A DNA stretch of 64,000 bases from Ophthalmolycus amberensis (Eukaryota > Chordata > Actinopteri > Perciformes > Zoarcidae). The notes beneath the pieces are model-generated. The model saw only the letters and a list, made by a program, of their open reading frames with translations, made no database searches and was not told the DNA's origin. Both the position numbers and the translations under genes were made by a program. Each line of letters opens with the position of its first letter. Within the stretch, counting starts at the first letter, position 1. The stretch is from positions 310,001 to 374,000 of the forward strand of contig JAFEUB010000065.1 of NCBI GenBank assembly GCA_024529925.1. Direction: 5' to 3'. This document shows, in pieces, positions 50,409 through 62,150 of this stretch.

Positions 50409-51899
50409 CTGTGTAGGTGAGTTAGAGAGAAGAGGAGTTACACAACATGCAACATTTGCATGCATGTCAGTGCAGAGCCCATTTCACCGAGTCAAAACCT
50501 GCTCTTCTGAGGTGCAAGGCGCATTCGCATTTTAGTTTTTAAAACAATCTCTTCTACAGTTTGTCTGTAGAACACATATGACTCACAGAGTCTTGAAATG
50601 TGCAGACCTCTCTCTCCGGCACTGCCGAGTTCTGAGGGACCACCAGTGTTTGTTTCAGTCTTTAACTCCAGCATCCCTCCCAACAACCCCTGATCCTCAT
50701 TAGGAAGGATTGGAAAACCATTACATGTCAAATTCCCCTGTTTTATAACAGTAAGCAAAAAGGGCTTCGTGTGTTCTTGCTCACGTATGATCCTCAACTT
50801 CTGAAACAAGCCGGGAGTGATTACGGAGACAGCAACAACACATTTGGAGGGGTAGTTGTGGGGATTGCTGCCGCAGAGATATTGCTGGAACAATCCATGT
50901 GTTCATGAAATTAAAAACAATTCCTCCTGTCATACATTTGCAGGGGGATAGATTCAATGTCAGTCAATGTGAACAACTCGTGGAGTTTGTCAACATTTCT
51001 TTATTCTAGCATTCTGGACGATCGAGAAAGGTTTATATAAATAATAATACGTTATAGATAAAAACACTGCTGCTGTGGCTTGCAGGATCGACAAATCAGT
51101 GTCCAAATCAGTGTCCAAAATGCTTTTAATTGGTCATTAAAAGTTATTGATGACTTATTATGCCAATCAGGTACGTGTATTGGCAAAATGCACTCATCGA
51201 GGAGCAGTCCAGTTGAAACTAACCAGAAGTGGTATTTAAAAATTGCTTGTTTCTCTCAAAAAAGCTGTAAAGTGTTAATTGTTTTGTTTATCTTTTGTCT
51301 GCCTACGACATTGCACTGATATTATTCCGTCTGTTTAGTTCCGCAAAGAAAATAATGCAACAGCAAAATTTAGTTTGACACCTTTTTGCATAATGCCAGA
51401 CATTTTCTTCTTTTACATTATTAAATTTGTAAATTGTGTTTAAAGATTTCTTTAAACTTATATAGTGTGCCTCACATCTAGTTCCTCACTAGCTTTTCCA
51501 TAAAGAAACTGTGCACATTTGTCTAAAATCACATTGACTTTTGTCATTTTAAACAACTTTTGCATACTTTCAGGGACTCATTTGTTTTTGACCTCATACG
51601 TGAACTGTGCAGTTTTAAAATCTACCAAGTCAATAATTATGACCCTCTTTTGAAGTATAAAAAATGGATTTGGATTTTTTTACGTGTTACGTGAAGTAGT
51701 CTATTATTAATAATCACTTATCAGTTCAACATCACCTATAAGTTATCTAAATCTGTCTAAAGGTTGCCAAAGACGTTGTGTTAAGTCTTGCTTAAATTCC
51801 GATGTAGCCGAACAGACTCTTTCGAAGTTTCAATTCTTTTCCACAGTTTCAAATCGTTTTAAATTATTCACAGAAAAAAATGAAACAGTATCTACAACA

Positions 51900-52080
51900 A
51901 CAAAACATTTTTTTATGTTTTGCCAACCTATCATTTGTCATAAACACTGAATCATAAATAAACAATAATAGGCCTAACACTGAGCCTTGAGGAACTCCAC
52001 AAGTAACCTTTAATCATTTTGAATTATTGTTGTTGATCTGAACATATTGACACCTAATTGTGCAACCCGTCTCACGCCAC
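51900..52080 (-). mobile_element. LINE reverse-transcriptase fragment
   Basis: On the minus strand 52007-51960 reads VTCGVPQGSVLGLLLF. GVPQGSVLGPLLF is the conserved motif of non-LTR retrotransposon reverse transcriptases. The flanks are frameshifted and have stops, so it is a decayed copy. The clade cannot be assigned from so short a piece. Confidence 0.75.
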
Positions 52081-52959
52081 GGGTGCTGTATTTACCTGGC
52101 TACTTGGGTATTACAGAGAGTGCCTGAGTGCTGAAGGTGTTCTTCCTAAATTGTTTGTTTATCTTTAGGGCCTGTACTGGCTCAAATTACACAAATGTTG
52201 GCTTGTGAAACATAAAAAGTTATTTTGAAAACATCTTATGTCTCGAACAAACCGGCAGATCCGAACAGACAAGCCCCTGATTATTATTATAAATCCGCCT
52301 CAGTATGTGGAATTGTGGTCTGACTCGGGGAGAATGAAACTGTTTCATGAGGTTCATGATGAGGAGGTACTCAGTTCTCCACGTCGTTTGCGTGCTTGAG
52401 TGGCTGAAGAGATCACGAAACCTGCTAAAGTTGAATCTTTCTCATAGAGAGACTTTGTGATTAGTGGCTATAGAGTGAATGGGATTAATGATATGTACGT
52501 AGAGTCTTTGACAGTTCATTTCAGGTTTCCTCTGCAGCACTTTACATATTGAAATCACACAGAATGACGTAACAACTCAATGTGGCTAAAAACATGTTGG
52601 ATTAAGCGTTCATAAGAAAATTAGCTTTCCTTCAGCATATTAGAAAGATTAGTTCTATGGCTTCCCATTCAAAACAATGACAAAACATTCATTCATAGCC
52701 TGCTAATTGCTGATTAACAACCCTAATATAAGACTGCTAAATAATACCAAATAAAATACAAGAAAAGCATTTAAAATACAACATAATCCATTCTCAGAGG
52801 AGACGGTCTTTCATTTTAACATAAACTTAATATTATCGCGATCATTCCATCAATGAGGATAACTCTAAATATTATAGACACCTCTCAATATAATGCAATG
52901 CAGTTCAACATAACCACATACAGCTTCCAAAATGACTGTAAAGTTGAATCAACACCTTG

Positions 52960-53095
52960 TGAAAACATTAGAACCTTTAACATTTTGAACGTTATGGCCA
53001 TCACAAAGGAGGATTTATCACAGGGCTGTTGAAGATTGCATTAGCTTCAGCTATATCCTGTCGTTTATATGTAACTCAGGTGTACTTAGGTGAGT
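52960..53095. mobile_element. second copy of the MITE-like element at 36613-36830
   Basis: The block 'gaggatttatcacagggctg' followed by 'ttgaagattgcattagcttcagct' resembles 36755-36805 base for base with scattered differences. The right end (AGGTGTACTTAGGTG) is near 53080. The left end is not defined. Confidence 0.45.
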
Positions 53096-53448
53096 GTTTA
53101 AACCAGCACACTCGCTTGACATGCACACTGCAGCTCTTTTGCATACATGTAAACGTTGACAACCACTGCGAGCTTATTGCAGACATTTTACTTTCTCTCT
53201 CTGACATTAAGGGAAGTGGAGCCCTTTATCCTCTTGTGATACTATCATCAGTCCATTTTCCTCCTGAACAACACACAAACGGACACTATAATGATTATTT
53301 GTATTCACAACAGGAAGTAAACCACTAAACCCTACAAGCTTAGGGTTAAACAGACAAAAGTAAAACAGGCGGCTCCATCCTCACTGTATGATAGGGTTGG
53401 CAGGAAGAAAAGCTGCTCGGCAGAAATGTACGCTCTCTGCATTCTTAC

Positions 53449-53660
53449 CTTAACGGGCAGTGTGGTATGATCACAGCGAAGATTGCAGGTCAGTACAATG
53501 ATGCTCCGATGTGAACTCTGTGGCAGACTGACCGACTGTGTTGAGATGGGGAGCAAAGTGCTGCAGCAACTGTAGAGCATCCTCACCACTTCCTTCCTTC
53601 CTCTCTCTCTCTCTCTCTCTCTCCCTCTCTCTCTCTCTTTCTCTCCACCTACCCGTTGCA
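53449..53660 (-). other. pip5k1b: probable pip5k1b first (untranslated) exon
   Basis: A minus-strand donor GTTAAG|GTAAGA lies at 53449, and upstream sequence to about 53660 includes a (GA)n run on the coding strand. Position and strand fit a leader exon for pip5k1b about 3.2 kb upstream of the ATG. The transcription start is not seen directly. Confidence 0.35.
53601..53646. repeat. (CT)n microsatellite
   Basis: This is a CT run of about 45 bp, (GA)n on the minus strand, near the presumed pip5k1b transcription start. GA runs at promoters often bind GAGA-type factors, but none is shown here. Confidence 0.92.
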
Positions 53661-53849
53661 TTATTCCTCAGAAGCTACATGAGTCAGACTGAGTTGTAGT
53701 TGTTAATATTGCTTAATAGAGTTCTGTGGGAGAAAAATGTTAGTAAGACCAGACGCCATTTTCCGGACCCTTTTTATACTGTTTATAGTACTTTTAAAAT
53801 TCTAAATTAGTTTTCTGTCATTATGCAACCTTTATTAGTATTATTATTG

Positions 53850-54450
53850 TAAATGTAATCTCTATTTAATCAGGCATCTCATTGAGATACAGATCTCTTT
53901 TCCATCAGAGAGCTCAGAACAAGAAACGTTCAGCAAAACAGAAGAACACAATAAGACAGGAATTAAAAACCTATTGTGCGTATTACATGATATCTAAGGT
54001 TAATTAGTTACTTCATTTAAATGAGAGAAGAGATGTGAGGTAGTTTGGAAGCTTCAACAGTAGAGCTTTATAAGTGAATGACATGAGATGACCACTTCTT
54101 GACTGGAAGGCGGTCCATCCAACCAACCGTGTGGCACAGAGAACAATGATGAGTCTGACATTTGTCATTTGTGGGAAAGCTTAATTTGGTATGATACACA
54201 GGGTTAAAAGTTTTGATCGGGCAGCATGAAAATACAGAATATGCCCATCGTCAGGGACAAACATGAAGGTTGACTGTACAACAGTTGTACAGCTGGAAGA
54301 ATAAACATCCTTTAATTCTAAGAAGCCTTGTTTGATTTTTTATCTTTTTTGAGTCAAATGTTGAATATGAATCATGGATGACAGGAGATAAGTATTTGTA
54401 CGAATCAGCAAGAGTAATGTGCGTGCCATTTAAAGTTTTATGGCACAAAA
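53850..54450 (-). mobile_element. degraded LINE 3' part with RT C-terminal region and tail
   Basis: The minus-strand frame 54448-54251 includes LADSYKYLSPVIHDSYSTFD, like the KYLG-hydrophobic-D-x-x-L segment found after the reverse-transcriptase core of LINEs. Downstream, about 53910-53850 on the minus strand reads AAAGAGATCTGTATCTCAAT, a tail like the one at 48050-48160. Stops and length changes mark it as dead. Confidence 0.65.
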
Positions 54451-54599
54451 GTCAATGTAATGTGTGTGTTTAATGTGTGAAAGTCAATTATGTATATGAT
54501 GAGTATGGTGAGAACATTGTAAGCTGGCTTACCTATGAATTTGGGCATGGAAATATTAGTTCATGATGGTTAGTGATATTGTGAGCAGCACATGTTATA

Positions 54600-54740
54600 A
54601 TTAGAACTGTCTATTTTGGGGGGCATTTTGTTTCGCCTTTATTTGAGGGAAGACAAGGAGATTACAGGAAATGAGGAAAGAGAGAGAGATGAGAAATGAC
54701 ATGCAACACTTCCTCAGCTGGACTTAAACCTGTGTAACGT
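54600..54740. repeat. SINE-like repeat fragment
   Basis: The sequence 'gaaatgacatgcaacacttc' with 'ctcagctggacttaaacctg' resembles, from memory, a frequent fish repeat containing 'gacatgcaacaaaggcc' and 'tggaatcgaacc'. The second part recalls a tRNA-type B box but is diverged. Ends are uncertain. Confidence 0.4.
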
Positions 54741-54839
54741 ATGTCCGTGTATTTACCCATGTACTGTGATTAAGTACAATTTTGTGGTACTTGTACTTAC
54801 GATAATAATGAAATACAATGCATTGTTTAAGATTCAAAT

Positions 54840-55060
54840 CAGGGGTTCCTAATTGTTTTGGCTAGTGGCTCATTTAAAAAATAAAGTTTCATTTTAATAA
54901 GCGACCCATTATTTCACAAAAACGCTGCGAAAAGAGAAAAGTCCAAAGAATAAATAAAGGTTTGTGTAGTTTTTCTTATATTCATCTCACGACCTCTCAG
55001 ATTCATCGTGTGTCCCTGTGGAGGGGGCCCGACCCCTAGGTTGGAAACCACTAGTCTGAA
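54840..55060. mobile_element. MITE-like element (GGGGTTCCTAA ... GGTTGGAAACCACT ends)
   Basis: The left end 'caggggttcctaattgtttt' and the right end 'cccctaggttggaaaccact' are imperfect inverted repeats. From memory this is a common vertebrate/fish non-autonomous element. There is no coding capacity. Confidence 0.5.
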
Positions 55061-55194
55061 CTATGACTGTAAGTGAAAGAATGGACAATCTAATAATTCA
55101 ACATACTGTATGACAACATTTAACTGATTATACTTTTACTTAAGATTTGGAATGCAGGACTTTATACTTATAAAAGAGATTTGTTACATTTGTC

Positions 55195-55640
55195 ACAGCT
55201 GGTGAATATATAGTAACAAGGGAAGGAGCCAAAGGCAGATGAAAGCAGGCAGGATCAGTTTGGTAATTTAATGGGGAAATTGCAAAAACTTAAAAGGCCA
55301 TTAGGTAGGCAAGGGTCAAAACCAGGAAGGCAGTCCAGACAGGCAAACCTTTGGGCAAATAATTTAGAAGTCAAAGTATCAGGCAGAGGGTCAGGCAGGC
55401 AGGTGACAAGGATCCAGGAAACACACATTACAAATGTTAGGAAGCAAAAGCACGAGGCACATGGCAGCGTTGACAAACTGGCGAGGAGGGAGTGGAAAAG
55501 GGCTGATGACATAACTGCAGGGCTGATGAGGAAAGTGGGAACAGGTGAGTAGATGGGCGGGGCAGTCAGCTGATCGGGATAGACGGAAAAGTCTGAGGGC
55601 ATCTGGTGGATGGATGGAAAATGGCAATGACGGGGCCTGA
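55195..55640. repeat. interspersed repeat rich in GGCAGGCAG/AGACAGGCA
   Basis: Purine-rich sequence with words such as 'aaggcagtccagacaggcaa' and 'gtcaggcaggcaggtgacaa' recalls a fish retroelement-derived repeat. The minus-strand frame of 136 residues across it is Leu/Ser/Pro-rich low complexity and probably not a gene. Confidence 0.4.
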
Positions 55641-58476
55641 GAGGGGAGAGGAGGGACAGAGACACAGAACGTTGTTGTATTGGTGCTTTTACTGATCTGA
55701 CCTCTATGACCTACGTAAGTTACAAAGACCATCAGCAAGAAGATTGGATATGACTATTATTCTTAATGCTTGTCACGGGAGAACCAGAACCAGGACTGAG
55801 CGGAGCAGACAGTCAGATCCTGCTGCAGAAACAAAAGTGCAGATTGTAATGATGAATATCTATTTTCATGCTCTCTCTCCCACAGTATGAGTCTCTGTAC
55901 TGTGTGTCCCTCTCTTCCTCTGCCTTTGTCTTAATCTCACTTCTGCTCATTTCAATTCAAATGAGCTTCAGTGACATTATTAGCATATTGTACATTGAAC
56001 ACGTGCTGCATATTGTGAAAGCAGAAAGGGTGTGGACTGGAACAAGAGAGAGACGCTAGACCCGGACTGACTGTTCACAGCTCTAATGACATCTATAGTG
56101 GCAGATACACATCTAATCAACAGACATGTTCTCTCTGGTCTCTCTCCAGGCTGCTCATTCGCTCCCTTATTCTTCCCCAGAGCCGTGGCAAAGCAAAACA
56201 CATGTTCACAGGCGCTGAGATCAGTGTTCACTTCAGGGTAGCACGGTCATATCATATTCTGCATGCAGCATAAGCCAGACACATACATTGCTTTTGTAGG
56301 CTATGATAAGACACTGAATGTTTTTTCATGCCATGTGCGAGGGGCTCGTGAAGTCCTGGGAGCAATTTTAAACAGACGTGCACAGAAAGTGATGGCCTGG
56401 CATATAAAAGAGTTTCCAGATACTTGTCATTTTAAGAGCACACATGTCAGTGTTTCACTTTCACCTCTAGGGGGTGCCTGTTGCAGCTTTGACACACCTG
56501 CCAAACCCTCCAATTCCAAATGGATCACTTCCTATTTCCTCCCATATACAGTGACACTGCTGTACTGTAATACTCTGTACTCATCTGAGCCCGCTGTGCA
56601 CTATCTTCCTGAATTCATTTGTCTTGACTTACTTTATTTCCTTTGTTGTTCTTGTTCTACATTTGTTTTGCACTTGCTTGTGTTATTTACTCCTAAGAAT
56701 AATCCTCTATTTCTCACACTATCTTCCCGTCCTTGCTCTTTTCCCCCCACTCCCCAGCTCTCTCATGTAAGTGGGACAGAGTTCGAGTTGTTGGTTTGTT
56801 TTGAGAACACCAGAGGGGACAGGCTGCCCGCGAGTCGGTCGTCAAGACGGTGACTTTGAGGTCATCAGATAGCAGCTCAGTCCTCCAAGATTCAACACAC
56901 GACCTTTGTCACATTTGGCTGCAAGACAGCTGTGAGGGTGCAGAGGTGCTGGTATAAAGCATGTGCTGATACTGAATACAAACAAATATCTACAGTATTT
57001 GTTTTATAATATTTTTGTTTATTTTGCAGCTGCGCAGTCCATATTTAGGCGATATTGAATCTAGGGTCACCTCCAGTAAAGTCAAGTCTGCACACTTTCT
57101 GGCAACTTTGGCTCAGTCGGCATGTTGCTGCTAATATCCTGACAAAGACCAAGTCAACTGAATACTTTATACATGTTTCATGCCATGGCTTACATTACTG
57201 TTGCCTGTCTATCTTTCTGTGGTTTAGGACCACAATACATCTGTGATTGACTTTTATCACGTGAACCCTCTCTCTGTTAATCCGATTGAAAAGGAAGTAT
57301 AGAGAAGACCGTCTCTATTTTTGTCAACATTTTTATACTAATGATTTTATTGTATTTTTAAAAGCCTTTAAATTGCCTTCGTGTATGGAATTTGCTAAAA
57401 AGAAAATTAAAAGAATTGAGCAAATAAAAATGTGTTGGATAAATGAATCGCTCCGTTTTCTGAAACTAATGTAAAGCTTTCCTTCGAAAACCTTGTCAGA
57501 CTCACAATGGACAACATTCCACATTGTTATTCCTTGTCAATATCTGGGGCCTACATTACCCAAAATGCAACCCAACCTCTGACAGTTCCATCAGAGATCC
57601 ATGTGTGAGTACAGTAGTGGCTAATGTAGCCTTGAGCTCTTGCCTCAAGCAGAGCCGAGGAGTAACTTCAAACGTGTAGTGTTCAGAGCCAACTGAGGCT
57701 GACTCAAGCGACGGCACTTGAGGGCATTTATCACACTTTGCGTATCGAGCCTGGAGCCTGAGGTTGAGAGCTATACTGACCTATAAGGACATTTAAATAA
57801 ACATGTCCGAAAGATGTGAGGTTATATAACGGTTATACCGTGTTATGTCAGGACTTTCTGGCTCTTACTCGTTATTATGCCAACGTAACTTTTGATAAAG
57901 GCCGCTCCATGTCCTGCTCCACAACAACTTTCCCATTTCATTTGAATGTGTTATGTTGTGGCACATTATGACCTGCGTGTAAAACCCATCATGTTTAAAG
58001 AATGACATTAAAAGCCTAAATTAGTTCTGATGTACTTCTAGGTAATGAAACTCTCAGCTGTGTGAGTTGTTAGTCTGAAGGTTTCTTTGACTTCAGTGTG
58101 CGTCTGTTTATCTGAGTATCTTCACAAGACCTTTCACCCCCACCGTCAACCACAATATTGTGGAAGTCGGAGTCACAACACGATGACTCCGGAGAAGGAA
58201 AGTTTTTTTAATTTTTGAACCATTTTTTTTTTAAACAGAGGTGTGTGTCGTTGAGGACGACACACTGACAATAGTTTTTAACACAACTTATAAGATCGTT
58301 TTCTGATGTCAGAGGTGTTGAAGAGCAACCCAAATGTGAATTTATCTAAATTAGAGGCACATTTGTTGATTGTGACACATCCTTTTGTGCAGTTTATTTT
58401 GTAAGCTTTACAAAGTCCTTCTCATGGCAGCTTGCGAGCGGATCGGTTCAGAGCGACTGTGTTGATGCAGCTGTGA
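55641..58476. other. intergenic DNA downstream of the ANGPTL-like gene
   Basis: This span contains the longest open frame in the window that I could not assign to a gene (plus strand, 56263-56853, 196 codons), described among the rejected items. No fibrinogen-domain exon is seen on the minus strand. Confidence 0.55.
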
Positions 58477-59895
58477 TCATCGGACACGGTCGGAGCCAGA
58501 ATCTGCCCTTAGGCTCTTCGACACCTAAAAGAAACAAACAGAGACAAGTCGGAAACGTTAAAAATGCATCCGTGTTGATGTGAACCTGGCTGTAGTTTTC
58601 CACGGTTAAACAAAATCTATATAATAATGATATAATAATTATTATTTGTTCTTGTTTTCCTTCTGGGAGGTCAGAGGTCATGCTTCAGTTTAAAACAGCA
58701 TTTTACACGTATATAATCCCTTATTCACTACAGTTATGGTCATTAAGTCAGAGAATAATATCTGAGCTTCAAACCGCAACGTACCCGTTTCTCCAGGTGG
58801 TTGATGTGCCGCATGCGCCTGTCAATCATTCTGTCTCGGGCTGAAACCTCTGAGGACAGACTGGCGAGCCGTCGGGCCTGTTTATCGATGATGAACTGCA
58901 ACACAACAACGATGTCAAATGGTGAAAAGAGACACATCGGTCACTTCCACTAAAAAAAACCTGTGTCCACTAAAACACAGAGACAACCGAAAAACACGTA
59001 GGTCTTTATTTCCCCTTTGTTTCGGTGTCACCAGGACAAATACCTGTTTATCGGCGACATTTTTGTTTTTTTTTGCTCACCTTCACTGAGCCGATGTGGA
59101 GCCGAGTCTGATCCCCTGACCTCGGCTCGGTCAGGCTCTTCACTTTCTGGAGGATCCGGTCCGTGCGGGGCTGCATGGCTCCCTGCTCCCTCTCCAGATC
59201 CGCCAGCCCCTTCTGCAGATCTCTGGCCGCCCTCCACAGCCTGTCCCCCCTGGCACTCAGTGTCTGCAGGTCCTTCCTCACCTCAAGGACAAAACGTTGT
59301 TTTTCGCAGTATCTGTATTTTCCTGATACAGTATTTCCCCCGGTCTCACGTTCTACTCTTTGAAGAACTTTCATTGACTTTATACTTGTTCCCAATGTAG
59401 TCCCTCTGTCTAGAACAGCTTTAAACCAGCAAAGTTTCTGGCACAACCAAATGTATCAGATGAAATCACAGGTACAAGGGAATATGTAGGAATAGATACT
59501 TGCTATAAAAATCATGGTTTCATCAGTCAATCAATCAAACAGGGAAAAGTTTGGAGTTTTGGCCATTGTAAGATTGGATTTCTCCTCACCTGCCTGTGAG
59601 TCCGTCCAGCCTGTAAACTCTGCTTGCGAAGGCTCTTGAGACTCTCCACGGCCCCGTCCAGCTCGGCTGCCACCTGCTCTCCCTGCCGCTCCAGCTGCTC
59701 GGCGTTCTCCACCAACCCCTGCAGCAGGTGAGCCAGTCCCAGCGAGTGCATCCTCAGCTGGGCCACGGGGACCTCACCGGCCTCCTGTGATGTGGAGGGA
59801 ACACCTCGTGGAGGGGCACGGTGGGCCTGACATAGTCCCACCAATAAAACGGATAGCCGCAGCGCTCGGCTCACCCTCATGCTCCAGGAGTTCAT
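58477..59895 (-). CDS. secreted coiled-coil protein, ANGPTL8-like (no fibrinogen domain)
   Basis: Exons on the minus strand are 59895-59590, 59281-59081, 58895-58785 and 58524-58477. All junctions are phase 0 with good GT-AG sites, and they give 221 residues. The start has a signal peptide: Met, or a second Met at codon 6, then ALRLSVLLVGLCQA and a likely cleavage before HRAP. The rest is almost all amphipathic helix. LGLAHLLQGLVENAEQLERQ resembles the LAHGLLQLGQGLREHAERT segment of ANGPTL4 that acts on lipoprotein lipase, and exon 3 (ASLSSEVSARDRMIDRRMRH) resembles its distal coiled coil. The stop after DSGSDRVR is in the last exon, and no fibrinogen-like exon follows. Length (198 in human ANGPTL8) and exon number (four) match ANGPTL8, but the location beside pip5k1b, not in DOCK6, leaves orthology open. 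Function in lipid metabolism is inference. Confidence 0.75.
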
Positions 59896-60079
59896 CAGGT
59901 GGGGACTCTAAGTCTCTTCCTGCCGGTCTACAGATCTAGATCCTAATTCTTGAGAGGCCAGAACCAGATATGTGGCTTCACACAGGGGCTGCTGCTTAAA
60001 AGCTCAGGAGAAGAATCCACATCTGCCGGGCCTCTAGAGTCCTGATGTGCATCGAATGGATCCCTGAGGAGGTCTGGAG

Positions 60080-60100
60080 CTCAAGAGTTATAAAGGATAG
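60080..60100 (-). promoter_or_regulatory. candidate TATA box of the ANGPTL-like gene
   Basis: On the minus strand ATCCTTTATAACTC lies about 195 bp upstream of the ATG. A start about 30 bp downstream would give a 5' UTR of about 165 nt. It is predicted from position and sequence only. Confidence 0.35.
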
Positions 60101-61879
60101 AGGGATGAGGAGAGGGAGGAGAGCCATGAAGGAGACGAGGGGGGAGTTCCCAGACTGATGCATGGACTTCACTATGGAATCGGCAAATGTAACAAGAGCT
60201 CTGAATATTTTATTCAAAATAACCATCACATATGCACACAACACATTATTGAATGATTCCTGCATGACGGATTAAGGGTTAGATTCTGTTGCTAATACAT
60301 GCTGATCAAGTTCATAGTCTGAAGTGAAAGCTGTAGAGAGTAGTAAACACTTTGCTCCTCAGGAAAATGAGCCTGTCTTGGATTTATACATGAAAGTAAA
60401 GCACGAGGGACATCTGCTGGATGTTTGAGGAGCTGCAATGAGCTTCTTTCTTTCTTCTTCTTCCCTTTAAGGCTTAACATGTTCCTGTAGTATTTGCTAT
60501 GTTGGTATTATCTCTAAATAAATATGTTTATTGCAGCATTTCCCTCAGGAGTTGGAGACCAAACCAGAGCTAAAAAGGAGAGTGAATATTGAACTTATAT
60601 GTATCAGGTGGACAGAGATGTGACACAACTATCCGTGTACTGCTGGATGTGTATATATAGGTTTGCTAACAATTTTGCCACGTCAACTTATTGAGGTGAT
60701 AATATGTCAGTGTTGTGTTATTGCTGGTTTAAGTTTGACTAAGTTTGTCATACTTGGTCTTGATGAAACTGGAGTAAAATGTCCATGATTATAAACTAAA
60801 ACTGATCAAGGATGAAGTTGGTCTTTTGACTTCAGGGAAATAAAGAAATATCAAAACAGAGTATTCAACCACTGCACGTCCTCAACCATATGGGCCCTGC
60901 TTCTTACAGCTGCTATGTTCCACTTTCTTCAATAGCTAGTCGCTCAATGAGTCTGTCTGCAGTTTGGTGTACAGTGAGCAGGGCTTGTTTGCCTCTGGAA
61001 TTACGGCCATATACAGTAAATCAAAATTAAATCAAATGTCCTGCCAATGAAGCTTTGTTGAATTGACTTTGACAGAGAGAATTTAGGGTACAAAACGTGA
61101 CTTCCTACACTCAGACTCAGGCTGAATGAGGTGCTTTGTAGCAGCGAGGGGCCAGACCAACAAACTGTTCTTTGAACTGTTTTGGAGTTGGGGCAGGCCT
61201 AATGCACAAACGACACTATGTCAACTCATAAAGGCTGATTTATGAAGGAGAGAAAGGCGTCAGTCTCAGCCCACTCCTTCCTGGCATTCAGGATACACAC
61301 AGAAAGCTGCAGGGAGGCGGCGTCACTGCGTCACTGCACGAGCGAGGCTGTGGACCACAATATACCGTAAGTCCACATGGTTTTATCATTTTAACAGACA
61401 TTAGAATAATTAGGTGAGTAAATGATGTGAAGGATTTTAGGTGAAAGAAATGCATGAGGAAATGTTTAAAGATACTAAAGACACTGTTGTCAGATGGAAA
61501 CCTTGCATCTCAAAATAACTGCCTTTTTCAAAAACTAACTTCAAGGACAACTTTGTGCTTTCTTACGATGTTTTCATGTGCGTCAAATATGGTTCTCAAC
61601 CCATTCGCCAGAATAAACTGTATGTAAAATTACGTTTAGGTTTAGGCAACTAAATTTCTTAGTTAGGTTTAGTAAAAGCTTTTAAGGTTTGGGATCAAAT
61701 TTGTTCCTTTTGGTTTCACACAGGACATGACAAATCTCCTGTGGAAGTCCCACATTTGTCATCCATCCACCCCACCCTCCTCTCTATGTGGCTCACATTT
61801 ATGACATGTAAAAAACAAACGCAATCCGGGAGGAAATACGTTCCCTCCAACCAACAATGCAGTTTAGTTGTATGGGAAT
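60101..61879. other. intergenic DNA upstream of the ANGPTL-like gene
   Basis: No conserved frame is seen. A GC-richer patch with a tandem GCGTCACT pair lies at 61320-61345 and could be a regulatory site (CRE-like half sites), but this is weak. Confidence 0.5.
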
Positions 61880-62150
61880 GTCATTTTTTTCGGAGACCAG
61901 GCTGTGGTGCTGGCCCCAGCAGGCGATTAGCCTAGCTTAGCATAAAGGCTGGAAGCAACTGACAAACAGCTGGGACTTTACTTTTAGGGAGTAAATGTAC
62001 CAAACCAACATCTTTAAAGCTCATTGGTTTTAGAGGGAGTTGCGTGCTGTGGTTATTTGTTGGCGCCAGGCTAGCTGTTTCCCCTGCTGTTTTATGCTAA
62101 GCTAGGCTAATTGCCTGCTTATTTCTGACAGCTGACCACCATGTGGATAA
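61880..62150. mobile_element. fragment of the percomorph repeat family at 41890-42480
   Basis: 'agcctagcttagcataaagg' plus 'ctggaagcaactgacaaaca' and, in inverted form, 'ctgttttatgctaagctagg' give two facing halves like the element at 41890-42480. It has the same terminal-inverted structure and is diverged. Confidence 0.6.

Larger units (their letters stand above)
50409..53448. other. pip5k1b 5' intron
   Basis: The interval holds a reverse-transcriptase remnant at about 51900-52080 and a MITE-like fragment at 52960-53095. A minus-strand frame of 133 residues (50492-50893) has no recognisable family or codon pattern. No other gene is seen. Confidence 0.55.

Noticed and set aside
50492..50893. 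Minus-strand frame of 133 codons upstream of pip5k1b
   Set aside because: No domain or signal is recognised, and it lies between the presumed leader exons of pip5k1b. Likely chance.
55255..55738. Overlapping frames of 93-136 codons
   Set aside because: They lie in an interspersed repeat and are low-complexity Leu/Pro/Ser.
56263..56853. Plus-strand frame of 196 codons
   Set aside because: It is long, but composition is intergenic (Leu/Ser/Phe-rich second half), no homolog is recognised, and no promoter or splice context supports it. A translated search or RNA-seq would settle it.
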